DNA of 64,000 bases, taken from the NCBI RefSeq assembly GCF_015160875.1, contig NZ_CP063374.1:1674001-1738000 (forward strand), in the 5' to 3' direction. This document shows, piece after piece, positions 14,646 to 22,841 of the stretch. Origin of the DNA: Streptomyces chromofuscus. GTDB lineage: Bacteria; Actinomycetota; Actinomycetes; Streptomycetales; Streptomycetaceae. The notes under the pieces were generated by a model. The model saw nothing but the letters and a program-made list of their open reading frames with translations, ran no database searches and was not told the DNA's origin. Every line of letters starts with the position of its first letter. Positions within the stretch are counted from its first letter, which is position 1. Both the position numbers and the translations under genes were made by a program.

Positions 14646-15713
14646 ATGTCGAGGCTGCGCGTCACCGCCGAAGTGCTGACCGTCCACGAGCATCCGAACG
14701 CCGATGCGCTGGAGCTGGCCCAGGTGGGCCTGTACCGGGCCGTCGTCGCCAAGGACGCGTACCGCACCGGCGACGCCGCGCTCTACATTCCCGAGCAGGC
14801 CGTGCTGCCGCAGGAGCTGATCGATGAGCTGGGGCTGACCGGGCGGCTGGCGGGCAGCAGGTCGGACCGGGTCAAGGCGGTACGGCTGCGCGGTGAGCTG
14901 TCCCAGGGCATCGTGTGCCGGCCGAGGGCGCTGGCGGACGTCGACCTGGCCGCCGCCGCGACGGCCGGGACCGACTTCGCGGAGCGGCTGGGCGTCACCA
15001 AGTGGGTGCCGCCGGTACCGCCCACGATGAACGGCGACGTCGAGCCGGCGCCGGACCTGCTGCCCTGGGTCGACATCGAGAACGTCCAGCGCTACCCGGA
15101 CATCTTCACGCCGGGAGAACCCGTGGTGCTGACCGAGAAGCTGCACGGCTCGGCCTGCCTGGTGACGTATCTCGCCGACGAGGAACGGGTGTTCGTCTCC
15201 TCCAAGGGCTTCGGGGCGAAGTCCCTGGCGCTGCGGGAGGACCCGCGCAACCTGTACTGGCGCGCGGTGCGCGGGCACGACGTGGCCGGGGCCGCGGCGC
15301 GCCTAGCCGAGCGGCTGGGGGCACGGCGGGTCGGCATCTTCGGTGAGGTGTACGGCGCGGGGGTGCAGGACCTGACGTACGGCGCGGACGGGCGGCGCGA
15401 CACGCTCGGGTACGCCGTGTTCGACGTGTCGGCGGAGATCGACGGGCAGGTGCGGTGGCTGGACGCCGCGGAGCTGCTCGACGGCGAACTGCCCCTGGTT
15501 CCCCGCCTGTTCCACGGCCCGTACGACATCGGACGGGTGCTGGAGTTCGCCTCGGGCCGCGAGACGGTGTCCGGGCGGGAGCTGCACCTGCGGGAGGGCG
15601 TGGTGATACGTCCGGCCGTGGAACGGTACAGCCCGGTGACCGGGGGCCGGGCGATCGCCAAGGCGGTGAGTCCGGCGTATCTGACGCGGAAGGGCGGCAC
15701 CGAATACGAGTGA
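14646..15713 (+). CDS. RNA ligase, Rnl5/DraRnl-like
   Basis: A 355-residue nucleotidyltransferase-superfamily ligase. An N-terminal OB-type domain (~1-110: MSRLRVTAEV...VGLYRAVVAKD) precedes the adenylation domain, an order found in the Deinococcus radiodurans DraRnl group. Motif I is EKLHGS with the AMP-accepting lysine K165; motif III FGEVYG at ~232-237; motif IV EGVVIRP at ~317-323; motif V AIAKAVSP at ~336-343. All catalytic motifs are present. DraRnl seals 3'-OH/5'-phosphate nicks with RNA on the 3'-OH side, so an RNA-repair role is likely. Start ATG 14646 follows GAGGAG. No partner kinase/phosphatase (Pnkp) gene is adjacent. Confidence 0.9.
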   Translation: MSRLRVTAEVLTVHEHPNADALELAQVGLYRAVVAKDAYRTGDAALYIPEQAVLPQELIDELGLTGRLAGSRSDRVKAVRLRGELSQGIVCRPRALADVDLAAAATAGTDFAERLGVTKWVPPVPPTMNGDVEPAPDLLPWVDIENVQRYPDIFTPGEPVVLTEKLHGSACLVTYLADEERVFVSSKGFGAKSLALREDPRNLYWRAVRGHDVAGAAARLAERLGARRVGIFGEVYGAGVQDLTYGADGRRDTLGYAVFDVSAEIDGQVRWLDAAELLDGELPLVPRLFHGPYDIGRVLEFASGRETVSGRELHLREGVVIRPAVERYSPVTGGRAIAKAVSPAYLTRKGGTEYE

Positions 15714-15724
15714 CCCCCGGGGGT

Positions 15725-15754
15725 GCGCGCCCCGGCGTCTCGCGGGGTGCGCGC
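15725..15754. terminator. Imperfect hairpin between RNA ligase and soxR
   Basis: GCGCGCCCCG (15725-15734) pairs with CGGGG(T)GCGCGC (15743-15754) with a bulge; it lies in the 54-nt gap between the convergent RNA ligase and soxR genes and probably serves both. Confidence 0.5.
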
Positions 15755-15767
15755 GCCTCTCCTCCCG

Positions 15768-16289
15768 TCAGAGGCTGTCCTCCGGCTCCGGCTCCGGCTC
15801 CCGGCCGCGCGGCGCGCGCGGCGGGGCGGTGCCGGGGCGTTCCACCAGCAGCCGCGAGCCCGCCAGGCGTTCGCCGAAGACGTCGTCGGGGTTGGACAGG
15901 ACGCAGGTGTCCAGCGAGAGGCAGCCGCAGCCGATGCAGTCCGTGAGGTGGTCGCGCAGGCGGTTGAGCTGCCGGATCCGCTGGTCCAGCTCCGAGCGCC
16001 AGGCCTCGGACAGGCGGGCCCAGTCGTCCCGGGTGGGGGTGCGCTCCTCGGGCAGCTCGGCGAGGGCCTCACGGATCGTGGCCAGCGGGATGCCGACGCG
16101 CTGGGCGGCCCGGACGAAGGCGACACGGCGCAGCGTGTCGCGGGTGTAGCGGCGCTGGTTGCCCGAGGTGCGGCGGCTGCTGATCAGGCCCTTGGCCTCG
16201 TAGAAGTGCAGGGCGGAGACGGCGGCGCCGCTGCGCGCGGCGAGCTGGCCGACCGTGAGCTCGTGGATCTTCTCGGGAAGCTGGGGCAC
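15768..16289 (-). CDS. soxR: Redox-sensing transcriptional activator SoxR
   Basis: A 173-residue MerR-family regulator. The winged helix-turn-helix is at ~12-55 ([25 protein letters not shown]), followed by a dimerisation coiled coil. The [2Fe-2S] ligands are C118, C121, C123 and C129 in the canonical C-x2-C-x-C-x5-C spacing. In Streptomyces, SoxR responds to redox-active secondary metabolites (actinorhodin in S. coelicolor, where it is SCO1697) and activates export and modification genes. The C-terminal tail beyond the cluster is long and ends in repeated Glu-Pro. No obvious SoxR box is next to its own gene; targets are probably elsewhere. Confidence 0.96.
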   Translation of the reverse strand: MPQLPEKIHELTVGQLAARSGAAVSALHFYEAKGLISSRRTSGNQRRYTRDTLRRVAFVRAAQRVGIPLATIREALAELPEERTPTRDDWARLSEAWRSELDQRIRQLNRLRDHLTDCIGCGCLSLDTCVLSNPDDVFGERLAGSRLLVERPGTAPPRAPRGREPEPEPEDSL

Positions 16290-16354
16290 CTCGCGAAGCC
16301 TACCGAGTCGGTGACGGGCCGGGTCCGTTGACAGGGGCCGGGGCCGCCACCATG

Positions 16355-16370
16355 CTAAGCAGTTGCTTAG
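16355..16370. promoter_or_regulatory. Palindromic operator before the MaoC gene
   Basis: CTAAGCA-GT-TGCTTAG: 7-bp perfect arms around 2 bp, 38 nt upstream of the MaoC start. A near-identical site (CTGAGCG-GG-CGCTTAG) lies in front of the TetR gene convergent to MaoC, so one regulator probably controls both. Confidence 0.75.
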
Positions 16371-16408
16371 ACATATGCATCTGACTGCGCTACGCGGGAG
16401 GCCGGGAC

Positions 16409-16870
16409 ATGGCAGAGCCGAGGATCTTCACGTCCGTCGACGAGCTGAAGGCGGCGGTGGGCGAGCAGCTGGGGTACTCCGACTGGCTGGAGGTCGACCA
16501 GAAGCGGATCGATCTGTTCGCCGAGGCCACCGGTGACCACCAGTGGATCCACGTCGACCCGGAGAAGGCCGCCGCCGGCCCCTTCGGCACGACGATCGCG
16601 CACGGCTACCTCACGCTGTCCCTGCTGCCGCTGTTCGGGCCGCAGCTGATCGGCGTCGAGGGCGTGCGGATGGGCGTCAACTACGGCACCAACAAGGTCC
16701 GTTTCCCCGCCCCCGTCCCGGTCGGCTCCCGGCTGCGCGCCACCGCGACGATCACCGGCGTCGAGGACGTGACCGGCGGCGTGCAGGTTTCCGTCGCCTT
16801 CACCGTGGAGCGCGAGGGCGGCGACAAGCCGGTGTGCGTGGCGGAGTCGGTGGCGCGGTACTACCTCTGA
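16409..16870 (+). CDS. MaoC-like (R)-specific enoyl-CoA hydratase
   Basis: A 153-residue single hot-dog domain protein of the MaoC/PhaJ type, hydrating trans-2-enoyl-CoA to (R)-3-hydroxyacyl-CoA. The hydratase-2 catalytic pair is D43 and H48 in [13 protein letters not shown], and the conserved AHGYLTLSL follows at ~64-72. Start ATG 16409 has a GGGAGG-type ribosome-binding site. The gene end overlaps the convergent TetR gene by 10 nt. A palindromic operator sits in its promoter. It probably takes part in fatty-acid or polyketide starter catabolism. Confidence 0.92.
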   Translation: MAEPRIFTSVDELKAAVGEQLGYSDWLEVDQKRIDLFAEATGDHQWIHVDPEKAAAGPFGTTIAHGYLTLSLLPLFGPQLIGVEGVRMGVNYGTNKVRFPAPVPVGSRLRATATITGVEDVTGGVQVSVAFTVEREGGDKPVCVAESVARYYL

Positions 16871-17502
16871 GCCGCCGGGGGCTTTCGCACGCCCACCATC
16901 CGCAGCACGAGGTCGGCGTAGAGCGCGCCGACCTCGTCGGGCGTCCAGGGCCCCTCGATGTTGAACCAGCGAGCCACGTCGATGCACAGCGACAGCACGG
17001 CGAGGGTGGTGCCCCGCACGTCGAGCACCTCGAACTCGCCCGAGGCGACGCCGTCCTCGATGATCGCGCGCACCTCGGCGTCGCACCGCCGGCGCAGCGC
17101 GAGGATCTCCGCGCGGGCCTCGGGGCCGAGCGAGTCCAGCTCGTACTGCACCACGCGTGCGGTGGTGCGCCCCCCGGCGTGCCAGCGGACGAAGGAGCTC
17201 ACCGCGTCGGCGAGCCGGTCGGTGGCGGTGCCCTCCCGCCGGGCCGCCGTGCGCAGGATGTCCAGGGCCCGCTCGTGACCGATCCGGCTGATGCGGTGCA
17301 GCAGCTCTTCCTTGGTTTTGTAGTGGATGTAGAGCGCGGCCGGGCTCATCCCGGCGCGGCCCGCGATGTCACGGGTCGTCGTGGCGTGGTAGCCGCGCTC
17401 GGCGAAGGCCTCCACGGCGGCGACCAGCAGTCGCCGGGCCGCCTCAGGGGTGACCTCGGCCCACGGCGTCTCGCCGCCGGCCGTCTCCTCCGCCGTACTC
17501 AT
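16861..17502 (-). CDS. TetR-family regulator (MaoC-linked)
   Basis: A 213-residue TetR regulator. The DNA-binding domain is at ~20-65 (LLVAAVEAFAERGYHATTTRDIAGRAGMSPAALYIHY), with a C-terminal ligand domain. ATG 17502 begins MSTAEE; an upstream in-frame ATG at 17541 is less likely. A site CTGAGCG-GG-CGCTTAG (17552-17567), matching the one before the MaoC gene, lies 50 nt upstream, which implies autoregulation and repression of maoC. The effector is likely an acyl-CoA. Confidence 0.88.
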   Translation of the reverse strand: MSTAEETAGGETPWAEVTPEAARRLLVAAVEAFAERGYHATTTRDIAGRAGMSPAALYIHYKTKEELLHRISRIGHERALDILRTAARREGTATDRLADAVSSFVRWHAGGRTTARVVQYELDSLGPEARAEILALRRRCDAEVRAIIEDGVASGEFEVLDVRGTTLAVLSLCIDVARWFNIEGPWTPDEVGALYADLVLRMVGVRKPPAAQR

Positions 17503-17551
17503 CGCTCGCTCGCCCCTCTCGCCGACCAGAGGCACCACCATACCGCCGAAG

Positions 17552-17567
17552 CTGAGCGGGCGCTTAG
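17552..17567. promoter_or_regulatory. Palindromic operator before the MaoC-linked TetR gene
   Basis: CTGAGCG-GG-CGCTTAG, one mismatch from a perfect 7+2+7 palindrome and closely matching 16355-16370. Located between the TetR start and the YiaA/YiaB-like gene. Confidence 0.7.
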
Positions 17568-17601
17568 TGAGGCCGCCCGGGATCAGGGCGGACGCGCGCC
17601 C

Positions 17602-17889
17602 TCAGAGCTTTTCGAAGGGGTCGTGCTGGGCGAGCAGCTTGTCCAGCCGCGCCTGGTCGACCCGGCTGACGAGCTGCCCCGCTTCCTGCCGGTCCCGCAC
17701 GACCTTGGCGAGCGTGAAGGCGGACGTGACGAGGTAGAGGACGGCGATCCCGAGGAAGGCCCGGACCCAGGGGTCGGCCTCGAGCTGGAAGATGCCGATG
17801 GCCGTGGCGGCCAGGGCGATGGCGAACGATGCCACGGCCTGGCCGTGGAAGGCGGCCGTGCTCTGCTGCTTGACCGGTGTGTCACTCAT
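17602..17889 (-). CDS. YiaA/YiaB-like two-helix membrane protein
   Basis: A 95-residue protein with two hydrophobic helices (~18-35 and ~40-58) and the family signature FHGQAVASFAIALAATAIGIF; the C-terminal third is a charged helix. This matches the YiaAB two-helix domain, of unknown function. ATG 17889 is chosen (MSDTPVKQQ). It lies in the same direction as, but 60 nt after, the upstream acyl-CoA dehydrogenase (ending 17949); cotranscription is possible. Confidence 0.85.
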   Translation of the reverse strand: MSDTPVKQQSTAAFHGQAVASFAIALAATAIGIFQLEADPWVRAFLGIAVLYLVTSAFTLAKVVRDRQEAGQLVSRVDQARLDKLLAQHDPFEKL

Positions 17890-17948
17890 GGGGAACAGGG
17901 TCGGCGGAGGAGGCGCCCGCCACATCCGCCGAGGTACTCAAAAGATAC

Positions 17949-19100
17949 TCAGAACGCCGACACCCCCGTCAGCGCCCGCCCGATGAGCAGCTTCTGGATC
18001 TGGCTCGTGCCCTCGTAGAGGGTCATCACGCGGGCGTCGCGGAGCAGCTTGCCCGCGGGGTACTCGTCGATGTAGCCGTAGCCGCCGAAGACCTGCAGGG
18101 CGTTGTTGGCCGCGCGCACGGCCGCCTCCGAGGCGAAGAGCTTGGCCTTGGAGGCCTCGGTGGTGAAGGGCAGGCCGCGGTCGACCAGGTCGGCGACCCG
18201 CCAGGTCAGCAGGCGGGCCGCGTCGACGTCCACGGCGATGTCGCTGATCAGCTCCTGGACGAGCTGGTGGTGGGCGATGGACCTGCCGAACTGCTCGCGC
18301 TCCCCCGCGTACCGGACCGCCGCGTCGAGCGCGGCCTGGGCGATGCCGACGCAGCCGGCCGCGACCGACATCCGCCCCTTCGCCAGAGCGGACATCGCCA
18401 CGGAGAACCCCTTGCCCTCCGGGCCGAGCATCGCGGAGGCCGGGACCCGGACGTCCTGGAGGACCAGTTCGGCGGTGGCCTGGCCGCGCAGCCCGAGCTT
18501 GCCGTGGACGGTGCGGCGGGTCAGTCCGGGCGTGTCGGCCGGGACGAGGAAGGCGGATACGCCCTGGTGGCCGGGGGCGTCGGTGGACCGGGCGAAGAGC
18601 AGCACGACGTCGGCCCAGGTGCCGTTGGTGATGAACATCTTTGTGCCGTTGATGACGTAGTCACCGCCGTCGCGGACCGCGCGGGTCGTGAGGTTCCCGG
18701 CGTCGGAGCCGGTGCCCGGCTCGGTGAGGCCGAAGCAGCCGACGTACTCGCCGGAGGTCAGCCCCGGCAGCCAGCGGCGCTTGTGCTCCTCGCCGCCCCA
18801 GGCGGCGACGGTCTTGGCGACCAGGCCGAGGGAGACGGAGACGATGCCGCGCACGGAGGAGTCCCCGCGGCCGAGTTCCTCGGTGATCAGGCAGTACGCG
18901 AGGTGGTCGCCGCCGCTGCCGCCGTACTCCTCGTCGACGGTCAGCCCCAGGAAGCCGACCTCGCCGAGCTTCTTGACGATCCCCCGGTCGACCTCCTCCG
19001 CGCGGTCCCAGGCGATGACGTGGGGGGCGATCTCGCGGTCCACGAAGTCCCGGGCGAGCTGCCGTACGGCGTTCTGCTCCTCGCTGAGCTCCAGGTTCAC
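17949..19100 (-). CDS. Acyl-CoA dehydrogenase
   Basis: A 383-residue FAD acyl-CoA dehydrogenase of the classical type. The catalytic base is E363 in LYEGTSQIQ. FAD-contact motifs CFGLTEPGTGSD (~122-133) and MFITNG (~153-158) are complete, and VFGGYGYIDEYPAGKLLRDARV lies near the C-terminus. Length is that of the short/branched-chain group. It is divergent from the TetR gene at 19189 and the two share a 17-bp operator. Likely substrate: a short or branched acyl-CoA. Confidence 0.94.
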   Translation of the reverse strand: MNLELSEEQNAVRQLARDFVDREIAPHVIAWDRAEEVDRGIVKKLGEVGFLGLTVDEEYGGSGGDHLAYCLITEELGRGDSSVRGIVSVSLGLVAKTVAAWGGEEHKRRWLPGLTSGEYVGCFGLTEPGTGSDAGNLTTRAVRDGGDYVINGTKMFITNGTWADVVLLFARSTDAPGHQGVSAFLVPADTPGLTRRTVHGKLGLRGQATAELVLQDVRVPASAMLGPEGKGFSVAMSALAKGRMSVAAGCVGIAQAALDAAVRYAGEREQFGRSIAHHQLVQELISDIAVDVDAARLLTWRVADLVDRGLPFTTEASKAKLFASEAAVRAANNALQVFGGYGYIDEYPAGKLLRDARVMTLYEGTSQIQKLLIGRALTGVSAF

Positions 19101-19145
19101 GTCCGGTCACCCCACAGATCGAGGCCCTTGAAGGGCGTACATTTT

Positions 19146-19162
19146 AATTAGCACTGCTAGTT
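19146..19162. promoter_or_regulatory. Operator in the acyl-CoA dehydrogenase/TetR divergent promoter
   Basis: AATTAGCA-C-TGCTAGTT, a 17-bp palindrome with one mismatch, unusually AT-rich for this genome. It lies 45 nt from the dehydrogenase start and 26 nt from the TetR start, so one bound repressor could control both. Confidence 0.75.
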
Positions 19163-19188
19163 TCTTGCTCCGCCCTACTATGTGCGCC

Positions 19189-19830
19189 ATGGCCCGACCG
19201 CGCAAGCCCTTGCTCAGCACCGACCGGATCGTCGCGACGGCCCGGACGCTGGTGGACACGGAGGGGCTCGCGGCCGTCTCCACCCGTCGGCTGGCCGCGG
19301 AGCTGGGGGTCAGCGGGCCGTCGCTGTACAACCACTTCCGCACCAAGGACGAGATCCTGGAGGCGGTCGCGGACTCGGTGAGCGCGCAGGTCGACCTGTC
19401 GATGTTCGAGGACGGGCGGGACTGGCGAACCGCGCTGCACGACTGGGCGGTCTCCTACCGGGCCGCCCTGCGCGACCACCCGAACATCGTCCCCGTGCTG
19501 GCCCGCGGGCCCGGCCGTCGCCCGGCCGCGCTGCGGCTGGCGGACGCGGTCTACGGCGCGATGGTCGAGGCGGGCTGGCCACCGGCGCAGGCCACGTCCA
19601 TCGGCGCGCTGATGCGGTACTTCATCATGGGCTCCGCGCTCGGCTCGTTCGCCGGGGGCTTCGTGACCGACGAGAGCGCGTACGACCCCGCCGACTATCC
19701 CCACCTCGGGCAGGCGCACCTCCTCGCCGAGCGGCAGGACAAGATCGACGAGCGGGCCTTCGAGACGGGGCTCTGCGCGCTGCTGGACGGGTTGGCGCAG
19801 CAGTACGAGCAGGTCGGGCGGACCGCGTAG
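19189..19830 (+). CDS. TetR-family regulator (dehydrogenase-linked)
   Basis: A 213-residue TetR protein starting MARPRKPLLSTDRIV. The helix-turn-helix is at ~10-50 (ARTLVDTEGLAAVSTRRLAAELGVSGPSLYNHF) and the rest resembles the TetR_C ligand domain. ATG 19189 was preferred to ATG 19180. It is divergent from the acyl-CoA dehydrogenase with a shared operator between them, so it most likely represses that gene and itself until an acyl-CoA or related ligand binds. Confidence 0.9.
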   Translation: MARPRKPLLSTDRIVATARTLVDTEGLAAVSTRRLAAELGVSGPSLYNHFRTKDEILEAVADSVSAQVDLSMFEDGRDWRTALHDWAVSYRAALRDHPNIVPVLARGPGRRPAALRLADAVYGAMVEAGWPPAQATSIGALMRYFIMGSALGSFAGGFVTDESAYDPADYPHLGQAHLLAERQDKIDERAFETGLCALLDGLAQQYEQVGRTA

Positions 19831-19833
19831 GGA

Positions 19834-20228
19834 CGTCCGGGCTCCCGGCAGCGGGCGAGCATCCGACCGCACGGCCCGGAGCGCTGAGCGCCGACGGGCT
19901 CCCGGTGTCGACGGTCGGCCCGGCCCGCGGGTGGCCGGGTGACGAGCGGGCCACCGGGTTCGTGCTCACGGTCGCCGGAGTGCGCTGGTTCGCCGACGCG
20001 GGCATCGCCCTCGGCCGCACCGGCCGCCGCCCGCCGGCCCGCGCCTGCCTGGACGGGACCGAACGCCGCCCGTATCTCGCGGGGCTCGCGGGCGCGGCCT
20101 TGTGCCGGCACGCCCTCACCACCGGCTGGTGCGTGCGCGTCGGCTCCCAGCGGGCGGTGAAGGTGACACCCGCGGGCGAGCGCGCGCTGTAGCGGCTGCT
20201 CGGCATCGAGCCGGCCGCGCTGCGCTGA
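19834..20228 (+). pseudogene. ArsR-type regulator remnant (N-terminus missing, in-frame stop)
   Basis: One frame reads WFADAGIALGRTG, then CLDGTERRPYLAGLAGAALC, then VKVTPAGERAL, which resembles the C-terminal half of Streptomyces ArsR/SmtB-like regulators (CLDWTERR-HLAG...LRVT-AGRR). The expected N-terminal helix-turn-helix is absent and no start codon with a ribosome-binding site precedes it. A TAG at 20190-20192 interrupts the last ~12 codons (RLLGIEPAALR continues in frame to TGA 20226-20228). It is therefore a decayed gene. Confidence 0.6.
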
Positions 20229-20298
20229 GCCCGGGCTCCGCCCTCCGCGTCCGTAATCCGCGAGCTTCCCTCCCCCTCCCCCGCTTAGCCTCTGGAGC

Positions 20299-21240
20299 AT
20301 GATGAGCGTCTCACCCCGTACCCCGCTGCTGGCCGCCGGCGCCGCCACCGTGACCGTCGTGCTGTGGGCCTCCGCCTTCGTCTCGATCCGCAGCGCGGGC
20401 GCCGCGTACTCGCCCGGCGCGCTGGCCCTCGGGCGACTGCTGTCGGGAGCCCTCGTGCTGGGGGTGTTCCTCCTGGTGCGGCGGGAGGGGTTGCCGCCGA
20501 GGTCGGCCTGGCGCGGCATCGCGATATCGGGCGTGCTGTGGTTCGGCTTCTACATGGTCGCCCTCAACTGGGGCGAACAGCAGGTCGACGCCGGTACGGC
20601 GGCCCTGGTGGTGAACATCGGCCCCATCCTGATCGCGCTGCTCGGCGCCCGGCTGCTCGGCGATCCGCTGCCGCCGCGGCTGCTGGCGGGCATGGCGGTG
20701 TCGTTCGCCGGTGCGGTGACGGTGGGGCTGTCGATGTCCGGCGAGGGCGGCTCGTCGGTGCTCGGGGTGGCGCTGTGCCTGCTGGCCGCGATGGCGTACG
20801 CCGGCGGGGTCGTCGCGCAGAAGCCGGCCCTCGGACGGGCGAGCGTGCTGCAGGTGACGACGTTCGGCTGCCTGGTGGGGGCGGTGTGCTGCCTGCCGTT
20901 CTCCTGGCAGCTGGTGACCGAGGCGGCCGGCGCTCCGCTGTCGGCCACCCTGAACATGGTCTACCTGGGCGTCTTCCCGACCGCGCTCGCCTTCACCACC
21001 TGGGCGTACGCCCTGTCGCGCACGACCGCCAGCCGTATGGGCGCGACGACGTACGCCGTTCCCGCCCTGGTCGTGCTGATGTCGTGGCTGGCGCTGGGCG
21101 AGGTGCCCGGGCCGCTCACGATGGCGGGCGGGGCGCTGTGCCTGGCCGGGGTGGCGGTGTCGCGGTCCCGGCCGCGGTCCGCGGCGCCGACGAGCGAGCC
21201 GGTGTCGCGGACCGAACGGGAGGCCACCACGTCAGCGTGA
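20299..21240 (+). CDS. EamA-family (DMT) transporter
   Basis: A 313-residue protein with ten predicted helices in two EamA repeats. The first repeat starts VVLWASAFVSIRSAG (~18-32) and the second after ~residue 150; ALNWGEQQVDAGTAALVVNIGPI is typical of the RhaT/PecM-like group exporting amino acids or metabolites. Two ATG codons stand in tandem at 20299 and 20302. Its end overlaps the decayed MFS gene on the other strand by 9 nt. The substrate is not predictable. Confidence 0.9.
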   Translation: MMSVSPRTPLLAAGAATVTVVLWASAFVSIRSAGAAYSPGALALGRLLSGALVLGVFLLVRREGLPPRSAWRGIAISGVLWFGFYMVALNWGEQQVDAGTAALVVNIGPILIALLGARLLGDPLPPRLLAGMAVSFAGAVTVGLSMSGEGGSSVLGVALCLLAAMAYAGGVVAQKPALGRASVLQVTTFGCLVGAVCCLPFSWQLVTEAAGAPLSATLNMVYLGVFPTALAFTTWAYALSRTTASRMGATTYAVPALVVLMSWLALGEVPGPLTMAGGALCLAGVAVSRSRPRSAAPTSEPVSRTEREATTSA

Positions 21241-21463
21241 CTTCGCCCGGCCCGACAGGACCATGATGGACAGCAGCGCGATCGCGGACAGCGCGACGAC
21301 GTAGCCGGACACGGCCATCGACGTACCGGTCGCCCCCATCAGCAGCACCATGACGAACGGGGCGAGTCCGCCGCCGCCCACGGCCGCGATCTGGTGGCCG
21401 AGCGAAGCGCCCGTGCAGCGCATCTCGGGCGTGAACAGCTCGGCGAACAGGACGGCCTGGGGG
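21232..21463 (-). pseudogene. C-terminal fragment of an MFS (MHS-type) transporter
   Basis: Only ~75 residues remain: GPQAVLFAELFTPEMRCTG, then ASLGHQIAAVGGGGLAPFV and two terminal helices, matching the end of metabolite:proton symporters of the shikimate/proline group (…AELFPTRVRYTGASLGYQ). The other ten helices are missing. The upstream edge at about 21463 passes directly into a GC-rich repeated segment, so a deletion removed the gene's 5' part. Confidence 0.75.
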
Positions 21464-21564
21464 CCCGGACGGTATGGACGTCAACGGGTTGTGCGGCAGG
21501 AGTTTCGCGGGCCCGCGGGGCGCCCCCGCGGGGCGCCGTTCGCGGCGGGTCCGGGCTGGAAGAC

Positions 21565-21740
21565 GGCGCGCGCCCAGCTGTAAGAGGCGCGCGCCCTGCT
21601 CGGACATGGTGCGCCCGTTCGGGGACGTGCGCCCGGCCCGGGACGGTCCGCGCCCGGCTCGAAAACGCCGAGCGCCCGGCTCGTACGTCGAAGCCCGCCT
21701 CGTACGGCGAGTGCCCGTTCCCGAGGCGGCGCGCGGGCGC
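21565..21740. repeat. Degenerate ~21-bp repeats (GCGCCCGGCTCG-like)
   Basis: A run of about eight imperfect units (gcgcgcccagctg, gcgcgccctgctcg, gtgcgcccgttcgg, gtgcgcccggcccgg, gcgcccggctcg twice, and so on) spaced about 18-22 bp apart. It fills the gap between the truncated MFS gene and the alcohol dehydrogenase stop. No gene is visible in it. It may be the debris that accompanied the MFS deletion. Confidence 0.6.
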
Positions 21741-21741
21741 G

Positions 21742-22827
21742 CTAGAAGACGACCAGCGCCCGGCCCCCCTTGCCCGCCAGCATGTTGTCGAAGGCCGCCG
21801 GAATGCCGTCCAGCGCGATGCGTTCCGTGACCAGTGCCGACAGGTCCAGGCGGCCCGCGCGGATGTGCTCGGCCAGGACGGGCAGGTCCCGCTGCGGGTC
21901 GCAGTTGCCGTAGACGCAGCCCGAGAGGGTGCGGCCCCAGTGGAAGATCTCCAGGGCGTTGAAGGTGACCTGCTGGTCCTTGCCGCCGATGCCGACGACC
22001 GTCGTGCGCCCGCCGCGGCGGGTCGACTCCCAGGCCGCGCGGATGGTGACCGCCCGCCCGACGCACTCCACCGCCACGTCGACCCCCTGCTTGTCGGTCA
22101 GGGCGCGGATGTCGCGGGCGGTGGTGTCGGAGGCGACGACGTAGTCGGTGGCGCCGGCCCCACGGGCCAGCTCCTCCTTCTCCGCGGAGACGTCCACCGC
22201 GACGATCCGCGACGCGCCCGCGATCCGCGCCGACTGCAGCGCCGCCAGACCCACCCCGCCGACGCCGAACACCGCGACCGTCTCGCCGGGCCGGACCTGC
22301 GCGGAGTGGTGCACCGCCCCGTAGCCCGTGAGGACCGCGCAGCCCAGGAGCGCCGCGTCGGTCAGGGGCACGCCCGGCGGCGCCGGCAACGCGCAGGAGG
22401 TCGGCACCACCGTCTCCTCGGCGAACGCGGCCACGTTCAGGCCCGGGTACAGCTCGGCACCGTCGGACGTGCGGTGGGCGTGGACGGCGGCGGAGCCGTT
22501 CAGGGCGTTGGCGCACAGCCACACCTCGCCGCGGGCGCAGGCGGGGCAGTCGCCGCACGACGGGGCCCAGTTGAGGACGACGCCGTCGCCCGGCGCGAGG
22601 TGCGTGACCCCTTCGCCGACGGCGACCACGGTGCCCGCGCCCTCGTGGCCGAGCACGGCCGGGACCGGCAGGCGCATGGTGCCGTTGGACAGGGAGAGAT
22701 CGGAGTGGCACACCCCGGCCGCGGCGAGACGGACCCGGATCTGGCCGGGGCCGGGCGCGGGAAGGTCGATCTCCGTGACCTCCAGCGGGGCACCGACAGC
22801 CGGAAGGACGGCGGCACGCACAGCCAT
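21742..22827 (-). CDS. Zinc-dependent alcohol dehydrogenase
   Basis: A 361-residue medium-chain dehydrogenase. Catalytic zinc ligands are C40 (AGVCHSDL) and H61-E62 (GHEGAG); structural zinc ligands are C91, C94, C97 and C105 (CGDCPACARGEVWLC). The NAD-binding GVGGVGLAAL is at ~192-201. It resembles class III-like NAD enzymes used for alcohol or formaldehyde-adduct oxidation. It is the second gene after an aldehyde dehydrogenase, 14 nt apart, so both act in one pathway: alcohol to aldehyde here, aldehyde to acid upstream. Confidence 0.93.
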   Translation of the reverse strand: MAVRAAVLPAVGAPLEVTEIDLPAPGPGQIRVRLAAAGVCHSDLSLSNGTMRLPVPAVLGHEGAGTVVAVGEGVTHLAPGDGVVLNWAPSCGDCPACARGEVWLCANALNGSAAVHAHRTSDGAELYPGLNVAAFAEETVVPTSCALPAPPGVPLTDAALLGCAVLTGYGAVHHSAQVRPGETVAVFGVGGVGLAALQSARIAGASRIVAVDVSAEKEELARGAGATDYVVASDTTARDIRALTDKQGVDVAVECVGRAVTIRAAWESTRRGGRTTVVGIGGKDQQVTFNALEIFHWGRTLSGCVYGNCDPQRDLPVLAEHIRAGRLDLSALVTERIALDGIPAAFDNMLAGKGGRALVVF

Positions 22828-22841
22828 GACAGTGAACTCCT

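Noticed and set aside
15768..16289. CueR or other metal-sensing MerR protein
   Set aside because: The C-x2-C-x-C-x5-C cluster is specific to SoxR.
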